Shown: positions 1 to 12,359 of the stretch, piece after piece | Layout of the letters: each line of letters starts with the position of its first letter | Position numbering within the stretch: the stretch's first letter is position 1 | From: Selaginella moellendorffii | Taxonomy: Eukaryota; Streptophyta; Lycopodiopsida; Selaginellales; Selaginellaceae | Reading direction: 5' to 3' | NCBI RefSeq assembly: GCF_000143415.4 | Contig: NW_003314283.1 | Span: 1,109,734 to 1,173,733, forward strand | DNA: 64,000 bases | Notes under the pieces: model-generated | The model's input: only the letters and a program-made list of their open reading frames with translations | Databases searched by the model: none | Told to the model about the DNA's origin: nothing | Made by a program: the position numbers and the translations under genes

Positions 1-744
1 TCCCTTTGTCAGTCCCCACTAAGTCCCTTTCTGCCCCTGGCCGTGTTTGCCAACACTGCCACTTGATCGAGACCCACAGGCCCGACCACTAAGTCCCACG
101 GTCCTCTGGGACTTCCTCACCACACAACTGTGTCCTTGGTCACTACCCCAGAGGACTGCTCCTCTTCCTTTCCACAGTCTGGGCCTTTGGGGCAACATTT
201 CGGAACACCGTGGCCTTACGCGAGCCACCTGGGTACTCTCCTCGCCTTCTGCCCTTAGGTGCTCTAGCCATGGGCTTAGAGCGAGGTTCCGTTGAGCCAC
301 GCCTGGTATCCAAGTAGGTAGTGCCACCCACACTTGGACTGGGAGCATCGGCCAGTCGATCTCCCGGGGGAACTAGAGCCGGCTCTTGAACACTTCACCA
401 AGCTACCCCGCTTGTCAGTCCGTGTTCACTCTAGTCTTGGACTTCCCAGTGGGCAGCTCATCACCCAACACTGGGTCCGGCCTTCCTGGGCCAAACTGGC
501 CTTTCCTTGCCAAACTGGCTCCACTGCAGTCCTCCCCCTACTATACTTTTGGAGCTCACCAAACCCCCCAGGGTCTGGGAGACGAACGCTTTGGGCTTTC
601 ACCCTCTCAGGCTCCGGACTCGGACTCGGACTCGGACTCGGACTCGGACTCGGACTCGGACTCGGACTCGGACTCGGACTCGGACTCGGGCTCGGGCTCG
701 GTCTCGGCCTCGGCCTCGGCCTCGGTCTCGGTCTTTGGTCCCGA

Positions 745-776
<32 letters not shown>

Positions 777-1416
777 CCGGTCTCGGTCTCGACTTCGGAC
801 TCCATCTCGGACTCCATCTCGGACTCCATCTCGGACTCCATCTCGGGTCCATCTCGGACTCCATCTCGGACTCCATTTCGGGTCCATCTCGGGTCCACCT
901 CGGACTCCATCTCGGACTCCATCTCGGGTCCATCTCGGACTCCACTTCGGACTCCAACTCGGGCTCCATCTCGGGTCCATCTCGGACTCCACTTCGGACA
1001 CCAACTCGGGCTCCATCTCGGGTCCATCTCGGACTCCACTTCGGACACCAACTCGGGTCCATCTCGGGTCCACCTCGGACTCCACTTCGGACTCCTTCTC
1101 GGACTCCATCTCGGGTCCATCTCGGACTCCATCTCGGACTCCATTTCGGGTCCATCTCGGGTCCACCTCGGACTCCATCTCGGACTCTCCCACGTGTCAT
1201 GTGTTGGCCCTTTTGGGTCCCTTTTTGGAGCCTCGCCTTTTGCTCGCTTCGTGCTCGTTCCTCGAGCACTTCGTTGGGAGTTCCACTCCTGCTCTTGACT
1301 TTTCAAGTCGGAGCTTTTGGTCCAAACGTGTTACACTCGTTCGGCTCTTGCTTCGGCCACTACCATGTAGCGCCCTTCCGGCTCCACTTTGGGGCCTAGG
1401 GATTTTGTGTCTCACA
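1..1416 (-). repeat. LARD-2 family LTR, cut by the window edge
   Basis: This is the reverse complement of most of the long terminal repeat seen complete at 37526-39231. The right border at 1411-1416 is the reverse complement of the LTR start (TGTGAGACAC), and position 1 corresponds to about 38,810 of the complete copy. It contains a large simple-repeat array at 598-1190. Several long frames are open through it on both strands, but they follow from the repeat unit and I do not call them genes. The right border is fused directly to LARD-1 without a recognisable target duplication. Confidence 0.85.
598..1190. repeat. 6-bp and 12-bp tandem array inside the LTR
   Basis: The array begins as a perfect hexamer run (GGACTC, about 15 units), passes through CTCGGT/CTCGGC hexamers and ends in a variable 12-mer array (GGACTCCATCTC with an interspersed GGGTCCATCTC). 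The same array, reverse-complemented and with other copy numbers, sits in both LARD-2 LTRs at 32190-32490 and 37750-38235. It has high GC and no stop codons in several frames. Confidence 0.9.
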
Positions 1417-1832
1417 GCTAGTTGGTGGAGTACCCATATCCTCGCGTTAGGCCACCGGTATGCCGAAATAGCGCCAGACTCCGTTTGGCTCCGTTTTGCG
1501 TGTTGGTCCTGGCATTGGGATGCTGGTTGCTCCAGGACTGTTCCAAGTCGCTCCGGACTCCCGTCCCTTCGCTCCTTGGGCTTCATGCTCGGGAGTTGCT
1601 CCGTGGTTCGGTTTTGTCACTCCTCGGCTCCATGCTTGGGAGTTTGGCACCGTTCCTTCGTTCAGTGGCCCAAGGCCCTGAACCTCGGGTTCCTGTGGAC
1701 ACGTGGCATGGACACGTGGCATGTGACACATGGCATCTGTCACGTGGCACAAAGAGGGTTTAGGTTCCGCTTCGTGGTGTTATCCTATGGTAAATCACCA
1801 TAGGATAAAGGGTCAAAACCACGTGCGCTACA
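1416..1832 (+). repeat. LARD-1 5' LTR (probably 5'-truncated)
   Basis: Matches 7505-7921 with only scattered substitutions, which suggests a fairly recent insertion. It contains three CACGTGGCA-like repeats near 1700-1750 and an inverted repeat (CCTATGGT...ACCATAGG) at about 1783-1807, and ends GCGCTACA. The first 136 bp present before 7505 in the 3' LTR are absent here; LARD-2 LTR sequence takes their place. Confidence 0.8.
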
Positions 1833-1834
1833 TT

Positions 1835-1845
1835 TGGTATCAGAG
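1835..1845 (+). other. Primer-binding site, initiator tRNA-Met type
   Basis: TGGTATCAGAG lies two bases after the LTR end. It equals the complement of the 3' end of plant initiator tRNA-Met (canonical site TGGTATCAGAGC) except for the twelfth base. The same site is found in LARD-2 at 33494 and, with one change, in the TRIM at 16393. Confidence 0.85.
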
Positions 1846-4800
1846 GATGAGTCTCAGCGAGTACTATTCAATGAGATTGGGCAACTAGTCTCGTTGCATA
1901 CGCAGAGATGAAAACGATGATCCAAGTGGGTACACGTTTGGTGCAAAGGGTTCACATTTGTTCCTTGGGTATGGATTTGGTTACCTTGTTGTACCTTATG
2001 ATGTGAGCTTGCTCTTGGGCTCATAAGATGGATTGAGTTGTTCCGTTCGCACGAGTTTGCGTTTGGGCTCGTGAGTGAGGCACATTAGCAACTCAAGGTT
2101 ACACTTTGAGTTGGCAAAATTAATGTTAGCCTATTGGTGGTTCCATGAGTTGTTCCATGTACCGTGAGTGAAAGCAAACCTTCCCTGAGTTTGCTATGAG
2201 TGGCAAATAGGCTGGTCCGTAGCTATTTAGCACGGCACTAGTGGATCCTTCCTAGGCATGATTACAAGTGGATCAATCAAGACTGTAGGGATTAGTCTAT
2301 TGGTTCAAGTAATCATTGCCGTGCTCTCTTATAAACTTTTCTTGGATTGGACTGAAGGCAGTGTGAACGCAAGCTTGAGGTGTAGTCAAAGATGAGACTG
2401 AAAAGAGAGTCGTCGGGGACGAAGGATCAAACACGTAAATCATCTTCTCTTTTGGAGAGATGATTTGCAACGAGGTGTGACTCATTGCTCGTGTTCACAT
2501 TATGCAATCAAGAGTCCCTATCTTGATGCATGTTGGAGGTGATGGTCTTACAAGTGGGGTGAGTCATGGGATGGATAGTGGTGAAGCACTATACCATTTT
2601 GTCTAGACTCGCTATTGGAAGACTTGAGTTGCAATGCTCAATTCTTTTTCTAAGAACCTTGCTATTGCTCCTTGAGTAGCTTGGTGTTGGATTAGTGTTG
2701 AGTTTGGTCAAAAAGAGAGTGGCATGAGTTTGTCCTTGTTGTGAACAAAAGTTAGTGGTGCTGAGTGTTGTAAATCTCTATCGGTGGAGTGTAGCATTTA
2801 TGTTGCATTTTGTCGAATCGAGTTTGCATTTGATACTCACATAAACCTTTGAAGTAATGACATAGACATTACTCGTGGTGTTGCTCAATTGATGATCAAG
2901 TCATTGTGATTTCTATATCATATCCATGTGATAATGAGCAATGTGTTTACGAAGTTGCTTGGTTAAATGATGATCAACCCCAAAGTGGTTGATAGTGAAG
3001 CTAATCTACTTGCAAGAAGTATCATTGTAGTAGCTTTGACGGGATTCTCGATAGTGGTCCATTATGCTAAGCTTAAGTTGGTACGTTGTTCCTTGAGGGT
3101 TTGCCCATAAGGTGTTGGAAAAAGGGTCGTAGCATTCATTTGCTATAGCTTATAAGTTGATTCGTTAACACTTGGAGTAGATCGTTGGATGGAGAAGGTG
3201 TGTAGTTGAGGCATTGACATCGCTAACACTTGTGTTAGTGGAAGTGGCATTGTTATTTCAAGTGATGAGGATTTTCCTTAGAGCTTGATTTTCTATGTCA
3301 TTTTTCTTGTTAGTGTTTTAGCTTCACATTGGATCTTGAAGGTGGTTGAAGAAGAGTGTTAGTGCAATGTGGATATCCGAAGATGTGGTCTTTGTGATCA
3401 AGCCTTGGATGTTCACTTTGCATTTTACGGATGTCGGTGTTGGATGTTGAAAGAATGGGCAAAAAGATGTTCGAGGCTTAAGCATACTATGGGTCATGAG
3501 AATTTGTGTTGAGGTGAACCTATGTGAAGTTGTTAGTAGGAGGAAGTTGGTTGAGTCTTGAAAGTTTGTATTCCTGGACTGAGAGTCATTCTTTCTCTAG
3601 GATGGAAAATTTTTCACAAATTTTCTTAGACTTTTCCAATGGCTGATCTGTTATCACTTTGTTCGAAAACCATTCCGTTTTCGTAAGCCAGTACAAACTA
3701 GTGAAGGGGTTGGAGTTGACTTCGGTTGGCTTAGATCTTAGTAGGTAGTTTGTATGATGCAACCCGAAAAGGATGGTAACTTTTGGGGCTAAGGCAATTG
3801 AGTTGGATAGAGTCTGGAGTTAGTGTAGAAAAGTGGCCATTGCACTTTTCTAGAAAGGTGACCCTTGTGCCTTTCTTTTGTAGCGTTATGCTTGGTGGCA
3901 AGTTGCACTTTGCATTTTGTTAGACTCTATGAGAGTAGTTAGCTCTCACTGATCTTGATTTGGTCTTGGTGGCTTTGCGCCTTGGCTAAGGATAGTGATG
4001 TTCAACTTAGTTGTTTGAGTTTGAGATGTTGGTACCCGTACTGTAGCTTTGTCTATGAGGAGGTTGTGTACCGATATGGATCCATCTCATGGTCTTCACT
4101 TTAGTTTCAGCTGAGTGTTGAACATGCATAGCTAGCCTCTTCAAGGCATGCTCAGAGCTAGTGACTAAATGCATTGGTGAGCTTATCGCGGTTGAGTTGG
4201 ATTCGAGTGGTCATTTAGTTCGTGCTTGTCTATGAAACTTTATCTCGTACCTGAGGTATCACATTCATGTTGGACAAGTGTATGACTAAATGACGTGAGT
4301 TTAGTGTTTCGATCTCGTGAAAGCAAGTTGAAAAAGTGATGGTTAGTAGCTTTGCGACTAATGATTGCTTATAGACTTCAGCGAGCATTGTTTAACACTT
4401 GCTTCGCTCGATGAAGATTTATCACTGATGGGTTTACTTTACCGGATCGTGTTGTTAGACTTACATGGGTTTTCCATGTTGGCATGTCAACTCTACCTCT
4501 ATCGATGTCATTTGATCGCATTTAGTCCGTGGTGTTGGATTTCATTGAGTCTTGGACGTGGTGATTCACTCCTTGAGGAAGTGTTATCTGTGACTGAGTA
4601 TTGTTGAGAGATTGATCTCAGATACTAACTAAAGTATCTTCGACCTTGGTTAGCTTGGTTGCTAGAAAGTCTTGAGTGGTGATACACTCGTGCTTTCTTC
4701 TAGCTTTGTTCTAGTGTTGATGGTATTGAAGTGATGCCTTATCGTTGACATTGTTGATGTTGAGATTTCAGTGAAATGAGATGTCTCTCTACAAGATTAA

Positions 4801-7352
4801 TGTCGAGTTTCATTAGTCTTGATGAAGATAGTGTTGATGATTTGGCTATAGCCTTGTATTATTAGCATTCGCGCATTTGCTAGATAGCAACTGTATTGAC
4901 GTTCAAATGAACTGAGTGGCAAGTTGAGTTAGTTATGTTCTAGATGAGATTAGTAGGGGTTGAGCTTTGAGCTTTTCCTTGAAAAGTGATTTAGTCATGG
5001 ACTATACTAACTCTACAAGTGGGAGAGTTAGTGATTGATATTGGAATATTTGAATCTTTATTGGATTTGAGTTGGAATATATCGATCATTGATGATTCTT
5101 CTTGTGCTTGTTATGATGTGAGTTACGTTTTGCTATAGATGGATTCATGGAGGATCGTTTGGTGATCACTTGTTGAGCATAGCTTTGTTATGCTTAGCTT
5201 TTGGATTGATGTAGACATGCTCTTCATTAGCTTTGCACTAAGAAGTTTAGCTTATGGATGTATTGAGGAGAATATTGTGGGTTGTACCATGATTTCTTCT
5301 TTAACATTGAAGTTAGTCCATGCAAGACTCGTGATCATTATTAGGCAAGACTTGGCTATAGACTTCTTCGAGCTTTTGGTTATTTGAGTTTTTGTGCTCA
5401 TTGTTCCATTTGTTAGAAGTTGTTGGGGAAGGCATTTTGGCTCCTAGCTTCAATGTTGAAATTAGTATTTGCATATGGCAATCATTGGTGATGATTGACT
5501 ATCATCTAAGATAGTTGATTATCCTTGTCAAGGGTTTTGTTTGATTATTGTTGGTATGGAATGATTTGCTGTTCTTCGGGATAGTAGATTCTTTCTTTGA
5601 TGATGATTATGCATTTCTCTATTGATAGGATGATTGATGATCTTTTATGGTAGTTAGTTGTTCTCTTTGATGGCTTTTGGCTTTTTGCAATACCACATGT
5701 TTTTTGTGGTTTGCTCTGGATTGGTCTCTTGGGTTTGAGACATCAGTAGGATATGGCTGACACTTGCTTCAGCAACTTGAGTTCCTTAGTGTTGTTGGCT
5801 GGAATCTATTCGGATTGGCTAGTGTGATCGTTAGCATGAATGAGTGTTTGTTGGTCTTGCCACATTCATTCTGTTGATTATTGCTTGAGTTAGTTTTGAT
5901 AGATTGGGATGTTATTTCCTTCGGGTGATACATTCGCGAGCATTGTGCTTGTCAGTCAATGATACTTTGTGTTCTTTGAGTTATCTCTAGTAAGTTGTTG
6001 CCTTACTGTCTGCTATCTTCGATACTTAAGTTTCATCATTGAGTTTCCTTGATGATATACTTGCTATTGGATTTTATGGGATAGTGAATCCTATGTTTAC
6101 CAATTATGATGATCTTGGTCGTTCCTGTACTACACTACTAGTTTATCAGATGATAACTTACTTGGAATACTTTTGTGTTCTGCTCTAAGTCTCTAAGATA
6201 TCATTGTCTCTGACTTTGATATTGTCCATCTATTGATCTTTGAGTTTGGGCCAGTAATGGGCAGACTGGCTTCGGCACTTCGTGTGCATGGTGAAATCTC
6301 TAGTCATGGGGTAGCTACTGTCGACTGGTCACATAACCCGCCTCTTTGTCGATGTTCCTTATTCCGTTGAAAGGGCGTGACCGTGTAAACAACTCTAACT
6401 GCCTGTTTACAGTAGTCTATCTAAACCTTACCGACGGATTTGGTTTCTTTGCTTAGGAGGGTTGGGGCCTCTGGCTTCTCTCTCTATGTCCCTGCGGGCA
6501 GGGGCATATCACACTTTTGTAAGCTAGGTGACTCCCAGAGCAGCAAGGGTGGCTGACTCCGTTGGTCATTTCCTTGTCGGCGACGGCCGAAAGGTGTCTG
6601 AGCTGGTAGCGCATCCACGTTAGACAAAGAGGTTGCCCCCTAACTCATTTAAGTTGGTGCATTTTTTATATAATGTGAGTACCGTGAACTTATTCTGGAG
6701 TTGTTTCCTTGGCGGTATTCTAGACTCGAGTATGCATCGACGAGGACGTCGATCTTCCCAAGGGGGGGAGAGTGTCGCGCATGTGACTTTGGGTATCGAA
6801 AGTTACCTGTCGACCTGTCCTTACGGACACTCTTACCTTACTGCCACGATGGCAGGAGGTCGGTATTGCTGGACCCGTTATTAGTCTCCGCCTAAGCTAG
6901 TTGAGAAACTGGTCATCACATGTGCACTTAGACCGGAAGGGCACTAAGGAAGGAAATCCTAAGTTGTCATTTAGTCAAGCAGACTTGACACGGTGATGAG
7001 AAACTCATGATGTTGGCTTGCACTTGCTAGTGTTGGGAACCCCCGTGATATTGAGCTTGGTCCCTCAATATCGCTACATGATAGCTTACCGTGTCTGCCA
7101 AACACCCTCGCTATCATGTCCTTTGTGTTAGTCTCATTTTGGTCCCAAATGCTATTTATGGAAAGTGTCCAGATTTGCTCATTTGGCATATCTACGGAAT
7201 GTAGAGATTGTCCTGAACACAATGGTGTTCGTCCCATGCCCAAATTCGCAATCTAGGGACATTCCATATTTAGTAAGTTTCGAGCTTGTCCCAGAGACTA
7301 ACTCCTGATACTAAGGGAGGCTTGGGGTGAAAGCCCAAAGCGTGTGTTCCTC
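1846..7352 (+). other. LARD-1 internal region, non-coding
   Basis: I see no Gag, protease, RT, RNase H or integrase motifs on either strand, and no frame longer than about 80 codons. The sequence is T/G-rich on the plus strand up to about 6.2 kb and more GC-rich from 6.25 to 7.35 kb. Parts of it recur in decayed form, inverted, at 17639-18860, which shows it is a repeat family and not a unique region. Confidence 0.75.
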
Positions 7353-7364
7353 AAGGGGGGGGGG
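7353..7364 (+). other. LARD-1 polypurine tract
   Basis: An AAGGGGGGGGGG run is followed closely by TGGGGGGTTCC, a plausible TG-initiated LTR start at 7368. The decayed inverted copy near 18364-18385 keeps the arrangement as AAGGAGG followed by TGGGGGGTTCC, which supports this boundary. Confidence 0.6.
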
Positions 7365-7367
7365 CTA

Positions 7368-7921
7368 TGGGGGGTTCCAAATGTATAGTAGGGATAGTGG
7401 GTAGGTCGGGCATGGCCGACCAACCTGAGGCATAGTCTAGCTCCCGCTTGCGTGCCTGTCCTTGTTCTGCGTCCGGCTTGGGTCTAAGCCCAAGTTCCAT
7501 TCCATGCTAGTTGGTGGAGTACCCATATCCTCGCGTTAGGCCACCGGTATGCCGAAATAGCGCCAAACTCCGTTTGGCTCCGTTTTGCGTGCTGGTCCTG
7601 GCATTGGGATGCTGGTTGCTCCAGGACTGTTCCAAGCCGCTCCGGGCTCCCGTCCCTTCGCTCCTTGGGCTTCATGCTCGGGAGTTGCTCCGTGGTTCGG
7701 TTTTGTCACTCCTCGGCTCCATGCTTGGGAGTTTAGCACCGTTCCTTCGTTCAGTGGCCCAAGGCCCTGAACCTCGGGTTCCTGTGGACACGTGGCATGG
7801 ACACGTGGCATGTGACACGTGGCATCTGTCACGTGGCACAAAGAGGGTTTAGGTTCCGCTTCATGGTGTTATCCTATGGTAAATCACCATAGGATAAAGG
7901 GTCAAAACCACGTGCGCTACA
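7368..7921 (+). repeat. LARD-1 3' LTR
   Basis: The LTR starts at TGGGGGGTTCC if the polypurine tract is right, and at TGCTAGTTGG (7505) if judged only by what the 5' copy retains. It ends GCGCTACA at 7921. Its first part (about 7371-7400) and the stretch just before it resemble a block inside the LARD-2 LTR (AAAGCCCAAAGCG, then GGTGAGCTCCAAAAG), so the two LARD families share ancestry. Confidence 0.7.
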
Positions 7922-8203
7922 ATAGTATCCTCATCTTATAATTCCATTTAGTTGTACACCTCCTCCTATCTCCACAATCACTATGAAAGAACTCTTTCAT
8001 GAAGAATCTATTTTCCTTTTTACTTTGCATGTTTCTCCTGTTACTCTTTTTGAGAAGTATCATGATTTTGGGGATGTGTTTGACAAGAAAAAAGCTAGTG
8101 TACTGCCTGTTCATCGACCTTATGACTGTCCCATTGATTTACAAGAAGGAGTGTCACCTCCATAGGGGCCTATCTACAGGTTATCCTTGTCTGAGCTTAA
8201 GGC
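7922..8203 (+). pseudogene. Copy B pol fragment, protease-RT linker
   Basis: Translates to the linker between protease and RT. It matches copy A around 11470-11750 (for example HDFGDVFDKKKASVLPVHRP) and contains a TAG after the SPP residues near 8164. It joins in frame with 13787 once the inserted copy A and one copy of the AAGGC duplication are removed. Confidence 0.8.
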
Positions 8204-8591
8204 TGTCAAGACCCCCAACAAGATCAAGACTGGAAAATGCAAAAAGACAAAGAGAAAAGCTAGTGGAAACAAAGAAGAGGCCTTAGACTGGCGTTGATTC
8301 AGATTGTGGAGAAATGGAACAAGGCTAACCTAATATATACTATAGGTTGATGAAGCTCCACCACTCTTGGATCGAGGACGGCCTAAATATAGCTGAGGTC
8401 GAGGAGGTGCCACATCATCATCAGGAATGTGGCTCGAGACTCAGGAATCGGGAAGTGTCTCGAGAGTCAGGAATAGGGAAGTGTCTCGAGAGTCAAGAAT
8501 AGGGAAGTGTCTCGAGAGTCAGGAATGTGGTCTGCTGGTCAGGAATCCGGCGAGAGTTAGGAATGTGGCAAGAATTGGGGGATTCCTGACA
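8204..8591 (-). repeat. Copy A 3' LTR
   Basis: TGTC...GACA ends on the element strand, 388 bp. It carries three 27-bp units (GGAATAGGGAAGTGT core with CTCGAGA) at about 8430-8525. Its internal edge abuts the polypurine tract at 8592-8606 (GAGGAGGGGGTGC on the minus strand). Confidence 0.9.
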
Positions 8592-8602
8592 GCACCCCCT
8601 CC

Positions 8603-11600
8603 TCAAGAACGAGTGGAACGAGGATGTGAACGAGAACGAAGAAGAGGATGAGATGAGCGGCGAGGGATGGGAGATGAAGAAAAAGAATGAGGACTGGGAC
8701 GAGAAGGATAGCAGCGGTGGAAGTCCTGAACAAGGTCAGGAGAATGAATCAGGTTGTCCGCAGGTTCCCAAGTGCGTTCCTCAGGTCCGTAACCCTTCCA
8801 GTCTACCAGATAGTAGAGTTTAGACCGTGAAATCTTGGAATCAAGGATGTCCTGAACCTCGTACTCAGACCCATCCTCGAGCTGCACTGGTGGAGGCGGA
8901 GAATGACCCGATTTGGAATAGGACTGGGAATATAAGGCTTAAGGAGAGAGGAGTGAAAAACGGGGTGAATTTGATATGAGGAGGGAAGTGCAAGGCGATA
9001 AGTCACAGGATTAATGATGGCAGTGATAGGAAAAGGACCAAGGCATTTGAAATCGAGTTTTGGACAGGGCCTGGTGGTGGAGATATTTCGCCTGAGGAGC
9101 CAGACTTTATCCCCGATATTGTAAGGGGGACAATCCTGACGATGGACATTGGCAAATGTTTTATGAGATTCCTGAGCACGATGGAGGTGGAAGGAGATAG
9201 AGTTGTGGATTTTCTGGAGGTTGGAGATAAATGCCTCAGAGCGGGGATTTGAACGAGAGGATTCAGATGGAGAAGGAAGTGAGAGATTGAATTGGGGATT
9301 TCGGCCAGAGTTCGCAAAGAAGGGGGAAACTCGAAGAGAGGAGTGAACAGAGTTGTTATAGGAGAACTCAGCAAGGGGAAGGATATCGAACCAGTTATCC
9401 TGATGATAGTTGATGAAGCACCTCAAGAATTGTTCCAACGTTTGAATCGTTCGCTCGAACTGCCCATCAGTTTGAGGATGATATGCCGAAGAGAGGTTGG
9501 CCTTCACTCCAAGTAGTTGCAAAAACCGTTGCCAGAAATGAGAGATGAACTGAGGCCCCCGATCCGAAACCACATCTGTAGGATTCCCATGAAGTCAGAA
9601 AATTTCCCTGAATACCAGTTTTGCCATGTCCTCACCCAAAAACTCCTTGGTACATGGCAGGAAGTGCGCCATCTTTGTGAAGCAATCCACCACGACTAAA
9701 ATGCTGTTGAAGCCTCCAGAACTCGGAAGATCACTCAAGAAATCCATGGAGATGGATTCCCAAGGACCGAAGGGACCGAAAGGGAACGAAGCAAACCTGA
9801 AGGAAGGTGGCGAGGTACCTTATTCCAGGCACAAGTGTCACAGGAGGTAACAAAAGCTTTTATGTAGTCATCCATGTGAGGCCACCAAAAGTCCCGTGCA
9901 ACTAGCTCATAGGTTTTCGCAATGCCGAAGTGACCAGCAGTTGGGCTATCGTGGCACGCCATCAGGACCAACCTTCAAGCATCACCTTCAAGAACGTAAA
10001 GCTGCTCCCCACGGTACAATAAGCCATCTAAGAACTCGAACTCGTCAAATCGCCGGCAGTCGAGAGTCACTGGGTGTCCAGCCTAAAGATGGGGGAAGAT
10101 GTCGCTAGCGAGATCATCAGATTGAAGATCATTTCTGATTGCATCCATCAAGGAGGAGTCCTGAGGGGCCAGGGAAATTGCCATAACTTGAAGCCGATCA
10201 GGACCGAGGATAACTTGATCCTGTTGATCGAAGGCAGGATTACCAGGCCTGAGACTGAGATAGGAGCGCCTTGAAAGAGCATCAGGAAGGCCTTGAAACT
10301 TTCCAGGTCTGTAGTTGATAACAAAGTCAAACCGACTCAGGAATTGTGCCCACCTTGCTTGACAATGGCTTAAAACTCGGGAAGTGGCAAAGTACTCGAG
10401 ATTTTTGTGATCCGTTTAGACTGTTGTTTGATGGCTCGCCCCCTCCAAGAAACGGCACCACTCTCCAAAGGAATCCACGATGGCAAGGAGCTCCTTGTCG
10501 TGGATTTCGTAATTGATCTCCGCAGGCTAGAATTTCCAAGAATGGAAAGCGACCGGATGAAGTTCGTGATCCGCTCCGAGTTGAGACAGCACAGCACCAA
10601 TGGTAAAGTCGGAGGCGTCAGCCTCGATGAAGAAAGGTTGTGAGGAATCAGCATGGATCAAGACAGGAGCAGAACTGAAAGCCGCCTTGAGTGTGTCGAA
10701 GGCCTGCTGGGCAGCAGCAGACCAAGAGAAGGGAACATCCTTGCGAGTGAGATGTGTGAGAGGAAGGACAATGTTAGAGTAGTGATCAATGAATTTGCGG
10801 TAGAAGTTGGCGAAGCCAAGGAAAACCTGAACGTCCGACATTGATTGTGGAGGCTCCCATTCGAGAATAGTCTTGACTTTGGCAGGATCCATCGTGATAC
10901 CCTCAGGAGTGACAAAGTACCCAAGGAACTCCACAGACTGCTGATCAAAGGAACATTTCTCAAGCTTCGCATATAGGCCGTGTTCTCGCAGCTTCGCTAG
11001 CACCTTGCGTACATGTTCGTCATGCTCCTCCTGAGTTTTTGAGTAGATGAGGATGTCATCGAGGTAGACGATCACCATCTGATCAAGAAACTCCCGAAAG
11101 ACATCGTTCGCCATGTGTTGGAAAACTGCTGGAGCATTTGTCAAGCCAAATGGCATGACAGTGTACTCGAAGTGGCCATAGCGGGTTCGGAACGCAATCT
11201 TCCATTCATCACCAGGTCGGATCCAGATCAGGTTGTATGCTCCACGGAGGTCGATCTTGGTGAAGAAGCGGGCACCGCCGAGGCGTTCCAACAGGTCCGA
11301 GATCAGGGGCAGCAGATAACAATTCCGAACAGTGACCTTGTTCAAACCTCGATAGTCGATGACTAGCCGCAAGCTCCCATCCTTCTTCTTGACAAAAAAG
11401 ACAGGTGCTCCAGCCGGGGACTGCGAATGCTGAATGTAGCCCGAGGCAAGGTTCTCATCCACATACTCTTTGAGGGCCTTAAGCTCGGACGGGGATAACC
11501 CGTAGATAGGCCCCCATGGAGGTGACGCTCCTTCCTGTAAATCAATGGGACAATCATAAGGCCGATGAACAGGCAGTACACTAGCTTTTTTCTTGTCAAA

Positions 11601-12359
11601 CAAATCCCCAAAATCATGATACTTCTCAGGAAGACTGACAGGAGAAACATGCAAAGCAAAAAGAAAAAGAGGTTCTTCATGAAGGAGTTCTTTCATAGTG
11701 ATTGTGGAGATAGGAGGAGGTGTACGACTAAATGGAATGATGAGACGAGGATACGGTCCAGTGTAAGATGGAAGAGAGGAAAAAGAAGAGGGTGAAAACT
11801 TTATAGAGTCAGGAACAGAACCCCGATTTGAGTTTAGGGAACTTTTCCTGATTCGGACTCGATGAACAGCAGGGGAAGCTGTGGGAGAGATGAGCTGTAA
11901 TTCCTTCCAATAGATCTGAGGCTGATGTAGTTGGAACCAAGGAAGACCGAGCACCACAGAGGAGGACTTGCTGTTGATGATGTTGAAGGCGATATCGGTG
12001 ACGGTGGAGCCGATGTGTACTCGAACGGGCAACGTTTCCCTAAGTCCAGAAGATGGAGACACAAAATGCTCGCCGATGCCTTCAACCCTCAAATCCCGTA
12101 TGGTAGGAGAAAGAGGAACGTGATGTCGGGCAGCAAAGTCCGTGTCCATGAAGCAAGAAGTTGCACCCGAGTCCAGTAACGCCAGAGCCTTGAGTCCTGA
12201 TTGTCCAGTGAAAGAAAGGAGACATGGGACGCGGAAGTTGTGGGAATTGGTGGTGGCTTTGATGAAAGGTGGTGAGGAGCTTGATAAAGAAGAAAAGTGA
12301 TTTTTATTCGGGGAGTTCAAACATACAGCTCCTACTCTGTTTGGACAGGGTCGTTTCCC
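8603..12359 (-). pseudogene. Copy A pol: protease, RT, RNase H, integrase, chromodomain
   Basis: The domains in order on the minus strand are: aspartic protease (LLDSGAT) near 12,160; RT with [19 protein letters not shown] and the catalytic YLDD near 11,060; RNase H (IEADASDF) near 10,610; zinc-binding HHCC (CHDSPTAGHFG ... CDTC) near 9,960-9,860; integrase core with SDRGPQF near 9,565 and a C-terminal chromodomain (YLVDWKGY ... WEPADNL) at 8,690-8,890. The reading frame is -1 relative to gag. A TAG replaces CAG at about 10,527 and again near 10,085, and the frame changes between 9,735 and 9,573 and near 8,850. The chromodomain places it among chromoviruses. Copy A keeps the most complete Pol of the three copies, but it cannot make the full protein. 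Confidence 0.9.

Larger units (their letters stand above)
1416..7921 (+). mobile_element. LARD-1: large non-coding LTR retrotransposon
   Basis: Two direct repeats of about 416 bp (1416-1832 and 7505-7921), nearly identical, bound about 5.7 kb with no Gag or Pol homology in any frame. An initiator tRNA-Met primer site follows the left repeat. A G-rich polypurine tract at 7353-7364 suggests the real 3' LTR begins at 7368, so the 5' LTR would lack its first 136 bp or so. No target duplication joins the flanks: LARD-2 LTR sits on the left and chromovirus copy B on the right. One end has therefore been rearranged. It would need proteins from an autonomous partner to move. Confidence 0.85.

Noticed and set aside
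598-1190. CRISPR-like array
   Set aside because: Units are contiguous 6-12 bp repeats without spacers, in plant DNA.
334-1803. Long open frames (up to 489 codons) on both strands at the left end
   Set aside because: They run through the hexamer and 12-mer arrays of an LTR, are open in several frames at once and end in non-repeat LTR sequence. No domain or codon signal supports a gene.
7505-7514. TGCTAGTTGG as the true start of the LARD-1 LTR
   Set aside because: Possible, but no polypurine tract lies directly before it, the 5' copy has AG for TG, and a decayed copy supports a start at TGGGGGGTTCC further upstream.
8603-8887. A chromodomain protein as a host gene
   Set aside because: It is the C-terminal end of the chromovirus Pol, next to the polypurine tract and LTR, and recurs in copies B and C.
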